Source: Weissella thailandensis
GTDB taxonomy: Bacteria; Bacillota; Bacilli; Lactobacillales; Lactobacillaceae
DNA: 64,000 nt
Reading direction: 5' to 3'
NCBI RefSeq assembly: GCF_005405465.1
Contig: NZ_BJEC01000001.1
Location: forward strand, 88,332 to 152,331
The position numbers were made by a program, and so were the translations under genes. How positions within the stretch are numbered: position 1 is the first letter of the stretch; every line of letters begins with the position of its first letter. Shown piece by piece: positions 7,755 to 14,460 of the stretch. Below the pieces are notes generated by a model. That model was not told the origin of the DNA. It saw nothing but the letters and a program-made list of their open reading frames with translations, and did no database searches.

Positions 7755-7787
7755 AAAACGCTTAGTTATCACAACTAGGCGTTTTTA
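7755..7787 (+). terminator. Strong intrinsic terminator after the toxin/small-gene cassette
   Basis: A 13-bp stem with one G-T pair (7755-7767 with 7773-7785) and loop ATCAC; the last stem bases and the following base give a run of five T (7782-7786). It lies in the middle of the structural operon, between the MuF cassette and the scaffold gene. Confidence 0.8.
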
Positions 7788-7863
7788 TTATGCCCAAAAC
7801 GTGCTTATGGCTTAAAACTGTGCAAGGAAATATAGGCGACGGCCTTAAAACGGAGGTAAAAAC

Positions 7864-8502
7864 ATGGCTGAAGAGAATAACGGTGTACAAGGACAAGCAC
7901 AAGGGCAACAAGGTGCTGCTGCAGATGGTAATGACGTGACTTTTACAGAGGAGCAACAGGCGCATGTTAATGCAATGATTGCTGATCGTCTGTCTCGTGC
8001 TGACAAGTCCAATGAATCAAAGCTGCAAAAAGCGCTTGCTGATGCTCGTGCTAAGTGGGATGAAGAGCAAAAAGAAGCAGCTGACATTGCATCAATGTCT
8101 GATAAGCAACGTCAAGAACATGAGCAAGAAAAGGCTAATGAGGCATTGACTCAAGCACAAGCTGAGGCGGATAAGTTACGTGCTGAATTAAATCATACCA
8201 ATATGGTGAATGAGGCAAGTAAGATGTTGGCTGATAAGGGCTTTACGGCTGATGAAGAGACATTAAACTTTGTTGTTCGTGACACGGCAGAGGATACGAC
8301 ACAAGCAGTGACGGCATTTGCAAAACTTGTTGATGACAAAGTGGAAGCTAAGCGACAAGAAGCTTTGCACGGCCAAACACCCAACAATGCGAGTGCCAGT
8401 CAAGGACAGGGTAAGTCCTTTGGTGCACAAATGGCTGAAAAGTCTAACAGTCGTTCTCTCAGCGGTGTTGCTGATGATTTCTTTGGCACAAAAGCCAAGT
8501 AA
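7864..8502 (+). CDS. Capsid scaffolding protein, DUF4355-like
   Basis: A 212-residue, highly charged, mostly helical protein. It has a Gln/Gly/Ala-rich opening, a long coiled-coil-like centre (about residues 50-115, with DARAKWDEEQKEAADIASMS and EQEKANEALTQAQ) and a disordered C-terminus ending in DDFFGTK. This composition and the position two genes before the major capsid gene are typical of Gram-positive phage scaffold proteins of the DUF4355 family, which guide procapsid assembly and then leave. GGAGG lies before the ATG at 7864. Confidence 0.8.
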   Translation: MAEENNGVQGQAQGQQGAAADGNDVTFTEEQQAHVNAMIADRLSRADKSNESKLQKALADARAKWDEEQKEAADIASMSDKQRQEHEQEKANEALTQAQAEADKLRAELNHTNMVNEASKMLADKGFTADEETLNFVVRDTAEDTTQAVTAFAKLVDDKVEAKRQEALHGQTPNNASASQGQGKSFGAQMAEKSNSRSLSGVADDFFGTKAK

Positions 8503-8517
8503 AAGGAGGATATACGC

Positions 8518-8838
8518 ATGAAGTATACGAAAACTACTGCTGATCAAATTAATTGGTTAGCATCGACACATTTGCAATCATTTACTGAATCAGCTGATGC
8601 TGAATACGTAAGTGGTGCGGTGTTTAAGAAAGACAACGTGGCGATCGGATTGGTTCTAAACGATGTTAAGGGCTCAACTGATGATCCAATGCCTGCTGCA
8701 GTAATGGTTGAAGGTTGGGTACTAGAAGATCGTTTGCCTGCTGCATTGTCTGCTGACGACAAAACAGCCTTGAAAGCTGTCGGAATTAAATTCCGTGGGG
8801 ATGTTCCTGCAGCTGCAACAGCACCATCGGAAGGATAA
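8518..8838 (+). CDS. Small head protein between scaffold and capsid genes
   Basis: A 106-residue protein with no family I can name firmly. It is beta-rich in its centre (SGAVFKKDNVAIGLVLNDV and AVMVEGWVLEDRLP) and has a flexible Ala/Pro end. Genes of this size between scaffold and capsid genes often encode head decoration proteins, and the content is compatible with that. It starts 16 bases after the scaffold gene behind AAAAGGAGG and ends 13 bases before the capsid gene, so all three are co-expressed. Confidence 0.55.
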   Translation: MKYTKTTADQINWLASTHLQSFTESADAEYVSGAVFKKDNVAIGLVLNDVKGSTDDPMPAAVMVEGWVLEDRLPAALSADDKTALKAVGIKFRGDVPAAATAPSEG

Positions 8839-8851
8839 GGTAATTTAAATT

Positions 8852-9862
8852 ATGGCAAGTATTTTTGATTTATTTCCACACCAAGATATCTTGGACTACA
8901 CCAAGGTGGTGACAACTCCTAATTTGCTAGGAGCGGAATTATTTCCAGCACGTAAGGTGCAATCAAACGATATCAAGATTTTAACATCAGGAACTAAGAC
9001 ACCAGTCATTGCTCATGTTCATGCATTTGATACTGAAGCAGAACTTGGTGATCGTACAGCGCAAGTATCAGAAACTGAACCATTCTTCCTAAAGAAGAAG
9101 TTTGCGCTTAAAGAAGATGATTTGGTTAAGTTACGCAACCCACGTACGCCTGCAGAACAAGCTTATATTCAAGGGACTGTTTATGACGACATGGGTAACT
9201 TGATTAAGTCACTGGATGCCGCTACTGAATTAATGCGTATGCAAGCTTTGATGTCAGGTAAGATTACCGTTAAAGATGCTCAAGGTGGCTCATATAAGGT
9301 CGATTATGGTATTGGAGCTGATCATAAGGCCTCTACTAACTTCGCTGATGAATCAGTAGACCCTATTGAAACGATCTTGGCATGGGCCGATAAGGTTGAT
9401 GTTGCGCCAACTCGTGCAATTATGTCTACAAAGGCGTTAATGGCATTGCGTAAGAACCCACACGTTGTTGCTGATATCTTTGGTTCAAACAACGGTCGTA
9501 CAGTGTTGCAATCTGACTTGGATGCATTTATGCAAGCTAATGGGTTGCCAGTATTACGTGCTTATCGTGGTAAGTATGCTGATACTGATGCAAAGGGTAA
9601 GCGTACAGTTTCAAACTATGTTGCTGATAATCAATTCGCAATGTTTGCTGATGGAACTGTTGGTGAGACAGTTTATGGTGTTACTCCTGAAGAGTCTCGT
9701 GCCATTGCTGATGGTGCTGTTCAAGCTTCACAAGTAGGTAACATCTTTACTGAAATGTTTGACGAAACCAATGACCCAATTCGCACGATCATTAAGGCAT
9801 CAACTATGGTTGTGCCGACGCTTGCTCAAGCCGACAATATTTTCCAAGCCACTGTTTTGTAA
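8852..9862 (+). CDS. Major capsid protein, lambda gpE family
   Basis: A 336-residue protein matching the phage capsid E family in length, opening (IFDLFPHQDILDYTKVV) and the block EPFFLKKKFALKEDDLVKLR. Later parts include PTRAIMSTKALMALRKNP and a C-terminal MFDETNDPIRTIIKAS, which in this family form the HK97-like fold and the inter-subunit contacts. It forms the icosahedral shell. Its position after scaffold and decoration genes supports the call. Codon use looks biased, as expected for the most abundant virion protein. Confidence 0.9.
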   Translation: MASIFDLFPHQDILDYTKVVTTPNLLGAELFPARKVQSNDIKILTSGTKTPVIAHVHAFDTEAELGDRTAQVSETEPFFLKKKFALKEDDLVKLRNPRTPAEQAYIQGTVYDDMGNLIKSLDAATELMRMQALMSGKITVKDAQGGSYKVDYGIGADHKASTNFADESVDPIETILAWADKVDVAPTRAIMSTKALMALRKNPHVVADIFGSNNGRTVLQSDLDAFMQANGLPVLRAYRGKYADTDAKGKRTVSNYVADNQFAMFADGTVGETVYGVTPEESRAIADGAVQASQVGNIFTEMFDETNDPIRTIIKASTMVVPTLAQADNIFQATVL

Positions 9863-9875
9863 GGAGGTGGGCTAA

Positions 9876-10583
9876 ATGGATACAGTAACTGATCAAAATA
9901 CAGTTGCAGAAATTAAGGCGTATCTAGATGCACACAATATCGCTTACTCTTCTAGCGCAACTAAAGCTGATTTGTTGGCATTAGTGTCCGCACAAGAAGA
10001 TGGCGCAGAACCAACTGATACAACTAGCGAAAAGCCAACTGATGATACCGATTCTGGGGATGAATCAACTGAACCAGATCAACCAGCAGAACCAATTAAG
10101 GTATCGTCGTTTGACCTCGATAAAACGTTATTATCTGGTGAAGTTGGCGGCACTGAAGTCGTGACTTTGTCAAATATCCAACCGACGAATGCTACCGATA
10201 AGACGGTCGGGGCAGTTTTGGATGACGGTTCAATTGTTAGCGTCCAGGACAATGGTGATAGCACATACACCGCTAATTTCTTATCTGCTGGATCAACGAC
10301 CATTCATTGGAAATCTCGTGACGATGGTGCCACTCTTGCAGTCCCAGTAACTGTCACTAAATCAGTGCCAACTGCGCCTGAGTTGCAACCATGGGAGATT
10401 ATGTTAATCAATCATGAGAGTGCACCTTATCCAGTACCTCCAACTGATACCTATACGGTTCAAGCTGGTGAAACGTTAGCAGATATTGCAACAGCACATA
10501 TGATGAGTTTGGCACGATTGAAAAAGTTAAATGGCTTGACTATTAATGTATTGCCAGCTGGTCGTGTGATTCGTCTATCTTAG
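9876..10583 (+). CDS. Virion protein with HeH, Ig-like and LysM domains
   Basis: A 235-residue modular protein right after the capsid gene. Residues about 8-37 (VAEIKAYLDAHNIAYSSSAT, then KADLLALV) look like a HeH/SAP-type helix-extension-helix domain, known in nucleic-acid binding and in phage head proteins. An acidic Thr/Asp/Glu-rich linker follows (about 40-78). Residues about 80-165 look like a bacterial Ig-like domain (VVTLSNIQPTNATDKTVGAV, ending VPVTVTKS). The end (TYTVQAGETLADIATAHMMS and the following 25 residues) is a LysM domain, which binds peptidoglycan. Position suggests a head decoration protein that displays Ig and LysM domains outward, perhaps to hold virions near cell walls. 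No signal peptide is seen. Confidence 0.7.
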   Translation: MDTVTDQNTVAEIKAYLDAHNIAYSSSATKADLLALVSAQEDGAEPTDTTSEKPTDDTDSGDESTEPDQPAEPIKVSSFDLDKTLLSGEVGGTEVVTLSNIQPTNATDKTVGAVLDDGSIVSVQDNGDSTYTANFLSAGSTTIHWKSRDDGATLAVPVTVTKSVPTAPELQPWEIMLINHESAPYPVPPTDTYTVQAGETLADIATAHMMSLARLKKLNGLTINVLPAGRVIRLS

Positions 10584-10596
10584 AAAGCGTGGTCAT

Positions 10597-10923
10597 ATGG
10601 TCGATGTTCAAAATGTGATTAAGCGTATTAAACGCAATACAAAGCTTGATGATGAAGAATTGCTCGCTGAAATTGCACAAGATGCTATTGGTAACGCAAC
10701 AGCTGATGGTTTTACTGGATCAAAGCTAGAAATAGCTGCCGGTTGGTTAGGTTCCCATTATGCCTCACTGATTAGTGGGGCAAATAGCAATGTCAAAAAG
10801 CAAACATTGGCTGATATGTCCGTTGAATATCAAAGTAACGGTGGTTCATCAACTTATTTAGTTGAATATGAACGTATGCGGGACTTGTTAAATGGTGGAT
10901 CTAATCAAGTGGAATTCATTTAG
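10597..10923 (+). CDS. Head-tail connector (adaptor) protein
   Basis: A 108-residue protein at the usual place of the first connector, after the capsid genes. It is mainly helical, with LEIAAGWLGSHYASLI near residue 50, KKQTLADMSVEYQSNG near 70 and STYLVEYERMRDLL near the end. This resembles DUF4054/gp6-type adaptor proteins that sit under the portal. Family name by recall; the role is supported by its place in the head-to-tail gene order. Confidence 0.65.
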   Translation: MVDVQNVIKRIKRNTKLDDEELLAEIAQDAIGNATADGFTGSKLEIAAGWLGSHYASLISGANSNVKKQTLADMSVEYQSNGGSSTYLVEYERMRDLLNGGSNQVEFI

Positions 10924-10934
10924 GATGTGAGCTT

Positions 10935-11375
10935 ATGGATATTAGTTTTAGTACAGAGGTTGAATCGAATGTTGATGAGCTAGATGAGGCAATTGCTCGT
11001 TTAGAACAACTTGACGGCAAGACAGCTGAGGCAGGACTATTTGGTGGCTTTGCTGCTAAAAAAGCAACGTGGCAAGAATATGGGACGAGCAGGGGCATAC
11101 CTGCACGTCCTTTTTTGCGCAACACCCAATACGAGAATGAAAATCAGTGGAGCCAGAAAACTGGTCAGGATATTATTCAAGTGTTTGAAGGTGGTTTATC
11201 AAGTAGCGCTGTATTGTCAAAACTTGGCATACTCATGGTTCAAGATATTCGTAAAACGATTGATGCTGGTGATTTTGCACCACTTAGCCCAGCCACAATT
11301 GCTAAAAAGGGCAGCAGTAAGCCGTTGGTTGATACTGGTGACATGTATGGTGCAATCACGCATAGGGAGAGTTAA
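10935..11375 (+). CDS. Neck protein, HK97 gp10/Mu gpG-like morphogenesis protein
   Basis: A 146-residue protein with the conserved pattern of this family: ATWQEYGTSRGIPARPFLR near residues 48-66 and, near the C-terminus, PLSPATIAKKGSSKPLVDTG followed by DMYGAI. It takes part in head-tail joining or tail completion. It lies between the adaptor and head-closure genes with gaps of 11 and 2 bases. Confidence 0.8.
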   Translation: MDISFSTEVESNVDELDEAIARLEQLDGKTAEAGLFGGFAAKKATWQEYGTSRGIPARPFLRNTQYENENQWSQKTGQDIIQVFEGGLSSSAVLSKLGILMVQDIRKTIDAGDFAPLSPATIAKKGSSKPLVDTGDMYGAITHRES

Positions 11376-11377
11376 AT

Positions 11378-11755
11378 ATGGCTTTTTATTTAGACATGAG
11401 CGCACTGATCGACATGTTTGGTACCAAATTAACGGTACTGACCAATAGTGATGATGGTGAATGGATAGACGGTATTTGGCATCAAACAGAAAGTAAAGAA
11501 ATTGATTTGTACGAGCCATTCTTAACGTTCAATATCAACTCAACACTATTGTCTGGTCAATTAATGTCTGCAGAAACAGGAGAGTTTAGTACTGATAAGG
11601 CTTATTGGTTTTCAGAAAATGATTATGCCATCGGGACCAGGGTAAAACACAATGATGAGTTATATCGGGTTACTGGCAAGCAAGATTATAGTGATTATTC
11701 AAATATCCTGGAGTATGAGTTAAAGAAAGAGAGCCCAAACAATGAGCAAACTTGA
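11378..11755 (+). CDS. Probable head-closure/head-tail joining protein
   Basis: A 125-residue, beta-rich, acidic protein. It has FGTKLTVLTNSDDGEWIDGIWHQ cut by short loops near the start and RVKHNDELYRVTGKQDYSDYSN near the end, compatible with the small beta-barrel of head-closure proteins (SPP1 gp16 type). The call rests mainly on position between the gp10-like and tail-terminator genes. Its end overlaps the next gene by 14 bases. Confidence 0.5.
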   Translation: MAFYLDMSALIDMFGTKLTVLTNSDDGEWIDGIWHQTESKEIDLYEPFLTFNINSTLLSGQLMSAETGEFSTDKAYWFSENDYAIGTRVKHNDELYRVTGKQDYSDYSNILEYELKKESPNNEQT

Positions 11756-12230
11756 TGAAATCAATAGTTTTGATTATGCAAAGCTAAACAAAGTCTTTTC
11801 GTCAATTGCTACAGACAAGCTTGAACTGGTGTTGACTGAAGCTAATGGTGGTGGGCATCAACCTGAAGGTACCTTTATTTCATTCGACATCATCAGTCCA
11901 TACATTCCCATTGATGAGTATTTTGATGTGACACAGAAAGAAGCGTTTGAAGCTGTTGTTAGTTTTACGTTGTTCGATATCAGTAAAACCAACGCTTTGT
12001 TTGCTGCACAAGCATGGCGTAAAACATTGACACAGTTTGATGTAGATATTCAGTTGCGACAACAAGGCATTATCATTGCGGAAATAATGCCTACTAATAT
12101 CCGTTCTATTCCAGAACAAGTTTTTGACAAACATATGGTTGGCTTTGACGTTCGATTACGCTTACAAGAAACATATACAGATGACACCATTGATCCAATC
12201 AATGATGTGGAAGTAAAAAAGAGAGGTTAA
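11742..12230 (+). CDS. Neck/tail terminator protein, gp12-like
   Basis: A 162-residue protein resembling the phage neck terminator (LIC_12616/gp12-like) family: PYIPIDEYFDVTQKEAFEAV near residue 52, then FAAQAWRKTLTQFDVDIQLR and MVGFDVRLRLQET near the end. Such proteins cap the tail tube and connect it to the head. It overlaps the upstream gene, and the sheath gene begins 4 bases after its stop. Confidence 0.75.
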   Translation: MSKLDEINSFDYAKLNKVFSSIATDKLELVLTEANGGGHQPEGTFISFDIISPYIPIDEYFDVTQKEAFEAVVSFTLFDISKTNALFAAQAWRKTLTQFDVDIQLRQQGIIIAEIMPTNIRSIPEQVFDKHMVGFDVRLRLQETYTDDTIDPINDVEVKKRG

Positions 12231-12233
12231 TTC

Positions 12234-13310
12234 ATGGCAAATGAAAATTTGGACGTTCAAGTCATTTTGGACGTTATCAATCCTGCATCTCCAATCAATT
12301 TGGGGAATTTAGCGGTATACGTTGTGGCAGATACAGCCAATTCAGAAGAGGTACTGCCTGATACGCAATTACATTCAGCTGACGATATTGCAAACCTTGG
12401 TTTGGCAGTTAATGCAGCAACTGAAGCAGTGATCAATGCATACTTTGCACAAGAAAATCATGGTGATACAGTTTATCTTTACGGTATTGAATCATCTGTT
12501 GATCAATCAACGACTAAGGATAAGGTGCAAGGGACCTTAACTGACGGTTGGGAGTTTGCAACAATGATTTCGACAACATCATTAGATACAGTAGTGTTAA
12601 CTAATGCTATTGAATCATATGGGCGTAAGTTAGCTGTATTGGGGATGGATATCAATCTATCAACAGCAAAGGTAAGTGATATTGCATCAATTACTGATGC
12701 ACCGTTCTATGGAAACGAACGCACCATCGTGTTCATTGCCAATCGTGAAGCGGGCACTACTGAAAAGTACAAGAGTGTTGGGGCTTTGATTGGTGCACTA
12801 GGTAATTCGCAACCAGGTTCTATTACTTGGAAGTTTAAGAAGTTAAAGGGCATTACCGCTACCCAAGTTAACGGCACTGTCGTTGCTAAGGCTACAGAGA
12901 TTGGTGCCGTGATGTACGTTTATAAGGCAGGCACTGCACAAATATCTGAAGGACTATCAACTGGTCTCGAGTACATTGATAATTTGCATTCAGATGACTG
13001 GGTACGTGCTGAAATTGAATCATCAATTCAAAACCTATTGCAAACAACTGATAAGTTACCATATGGGGCCCAAGGTATTGCACAATTGGAGGCTGCTGTC
13101 ACAACTGTCTTGCGTACAGCAACTGAAAACGGTGTTGTTTTGGTTGACCCTGAAACAAACTCTGGCAAGTTCACTGTCACTGCTGGTTCACGAGAGGAGC
13201 AAGCAGCATCAGATATTGCTAGTCGTTCATATAAGGGCTTGTCATTTGATTACACTCGAGCTGGTGCAATTCATGATGTCACAGTCCATGGAACAATCGA
13301 AAATGTTTAG
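12234..13310 (+). CDS. Tail sheath protein, DUF3383-like
   Basis: A 358-residue protein of the DUF3383-type sheath family. It opens with ENLDVQVILDVINPASPINL, has a central domain (ATMISTTSLDTVVL, then YGNERTIVFIANREAG), and a C-terminal part with DNLHSDDWVRAEIESSIQNL followed by GIAQLEAAVTTVL, which matches the conserved core of contractile sheaths. It identifies the phage as a myovirus. It is followed by the tube gene, the normal order in contractile phages. Confidence 0.85.
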   Translation: MANENLDVQVILDVINPASPINLGNLAVYVVADTANSEEVLPDTQLHSADDIANLGLAVNAATEAVINAYFAQENHGDTVYLYGIESSVDQSTTKDKVQGTLTDGWEFATMISTTSLDTVVLTNAIESYGRKLAVLGMDINLSTAKVSDIASITDAPFYGNERTIVFIANREAGTTEKYKSVGALIGALGNSQPGSITWKFKKLKGITATQVNGTVVAKATEIGAVMYVYKAGTAQISEGLSTGLEYIDNLHSDDWVRAEIESSIQNLLQTTDKLPYGAQGIAQLEAAVTTVLRTATENGVVLVDPETNSGKFTVTAGSREEQAASDIASRSYKGLSFDYTRAGAIHDVTVHGTIENV

Positions 13311-13324
13311 TGAGGTAATTAGAA

Positions 13325-13726
13325 ATGGCAGATATTCCAGTTTATAATGCGAAAGATGTTGTTTTAACAATTAACAACATTGTTATACAAGGATTTCAAG
13401 ATGGTGATATGATTTCCTACACAATTAAGGAAGATCGTGTACAAACAGAAGTTGATGCACAAGGTTACCCATCAATTGCAATCAACAACAACCGTTTGGG
13501 ACAAATTACAATCAATTTGTCAGGTAATTCAGCATCACATAAGTATCTTAATAGCTTGGCTAATGCAAATAAGATTGTGCCAATTGTTATTAAGACAAAG
13601 AACGAAAAGATTACAGGTAATCAAGCAATCATTGCTAAGCCTGCTGACGGTCAATTTGGTAAGCAAACGCCTAAGCGTACTTACACGATTGAAGTCTTGG
13701 ATATGGACGTTCAGGTTGTTGCTTAG
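13325..13726 (+). CDS. Tail tube protein, DUF3277-like
   Basis: A 133-residue, beta-rich protein immediately after the sheath gene, as expected for the inner tube. It contains YNAKDVVLTINNIVIQGF at the start, the segment EDRVQTEVDAQG and the end RTYTIEVLDMDVQVV, matching DUF3277-type tube proteins of myophages. Hundreds of copies stack to form the tube. A group of hairpins follows its stop codon. Confidence 0.85.
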   Translation: MADIPVYNAKDVVLTINNIVIQGFQDGDMISYTIKEDRVQTEVDAQGYPSIAINNNRLGQITINLSGNSASHKYLNSLANANKIVPIVIKTKNEKITGNQAIIAKPADGQFGKQTPKRTYTIEVLDMDVQVVA

Positions 13727-13741
13727 ATCATAAATTTTTAG

Positions 13742-13789
13742 GCGTTTAAGGTTCGATTCCTTAAGCGCTTTTAGTTTGCATTCGCAAAC
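13742..13789 (+). terminator. Tandem hairpins after the tail tube gene
   Basis: The first hairpin has a 10-bp stem with one G-T pair (13742-13751 with 13759-13768) and is followed by TTTTAGTTT. The second has a 6-bp stem (GTTTGC 13774-13779 with GCAAAC 13784-13789). Together they could limit transcription into the chaperone and tape measure genes, keeping tube and sheath in excess. Confidence 0.6.
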
Positions 13790-13808
13790 ATAAACTTACA
13801 TTTACACA

Positions 13809-13820
13809 GGGCTGGTGCCC
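13809..13820 (+). other. Small GC-rich hairpin before the tail chaperone gene
   Basis: GGGC-TGGT-GCCC, a perfect 4-bp GC hairpin, lies just upstream of the ribosome binding site TTGGAGGA of the chaperone gene. It may affect mRNA stability or translation. Confidence 0.3.
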
Positions 13821-13841
13821 ATATTTTGGAGGATTTAAATC

Positions 13842-14219
13842 ATGGCAGAAGAATTACAAGCAACTCAAGCAGCACAACCAACTCTCGCAGAACAAGTGCA
13901 ACAGCAATCGGTACAAATTCCAGAGGTTGCTAAGCCAGTTTCAAAGTTTGGCCAACAAAAAGAAGTTGAAATTAAGCGTGCAGATGGTGGCGTTGATAAG
14001 TATCTATTGCAATATCCAGGTATTCGCAAGGCAATGGAAATTATTGATAATTCAACGATGCCTAATGGGCAATTAGCTCGTTCAATTTTTGCGGACCAAT
14101 TGCTAGAGCATGTCGTTGTTCAACCAGCTAATTTATCACTGGATGACTTTGACGAACGAGAAGGGATTAATCAGTTGATTGATGCAGCTGATGAGTTTCT
14201 TGGCGAGCTCTGGAAGTAA
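13842..14219 (+). CDS. Tail assembly chaperone, short form
   Basis: A 125-residue acidic protein between tube and tape measure genes, the fixed place of tail assembly chaperones. It has a Gln/Ala-rich start, the block VEIKRADGGVDKYLLQYPGIRKAMEII near the middle (read as two shorter segments) and an acidic helical end. The next reading frame overlaps its 3' end by 41 bases and lacks a convincing start, so a fraction of ribosomes probably shift frame to make a longer form, as in many tailed phages. The chaperone coats the tape measure during tail assembly. Confidence 0.75.
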   Translation: MAEELQATQAAQPTLAEQVQQQSVQIPEVAKPVSKFGQQKEVEIKRADGGVDKYLLQYPGIRKAMEIIDNSTMPNGQLARSIFADQLLEHVVVQPANLSLDDFDEREGINQLIDAADEFLGELWK

Positions 14220-14433
14220 AAAATATTTAAGTGATCAATTATTAGAATCTGAATTAGATAAGGAATGGCCCTATGTTTGGCCTGTTTATCAAGGTGTTGC
14301 GACTGCTGAAGAAGTCGACAAAGCAACACTTCAAAAGTTACAGTTTCTAAATGGATTAGCAGATAGGAAACAGGAATCATTAGCCAATGCGATTGCTATT
14401 GCAGTAGCTAATGTCATGTTTCCTAAAAACTAA
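14179..14433 (+). CDS. Frameshift extension of the tail assembly chaperone
   Basis: An 84-codon open frame in the +1 frame relative to the chaperone gene. It is closed upstream by TGA at 14176-14178, so the shift must occur between 14179 and 14219. A good slip site is TTT-C at 14196-14199: tRNA-Phe can re-pair with TTC after a +1 slip. The extension contains EWPYVWPVYQGVATAEEV and a helical end, AIAIAVANVMFPKN, like the second part of G/GT-type chaperones. Independent initiation at TTG 14179 or ATG 14182/14191 is possible but no well-placed ribosome site is seen. Confidence 0.6.
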   Translation: MMQLMSFLASSGSKKYLSDQLLESELDKEWPYVWPVYQGVATAEEVDKATLQKLQFLNGLADRKQESLANAIAIAVANVMFPKN

Positions 14434-14460
14434 GCACATATCGAAAGGGTGGTGGAATTA

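Noticed and set aside
13741-13770. tRNA-like T-arm (GGTTCGATTCC)
   Set aside because: No acceptor, D or anticodon arm around it. It is better explained as a hairpin terminator.
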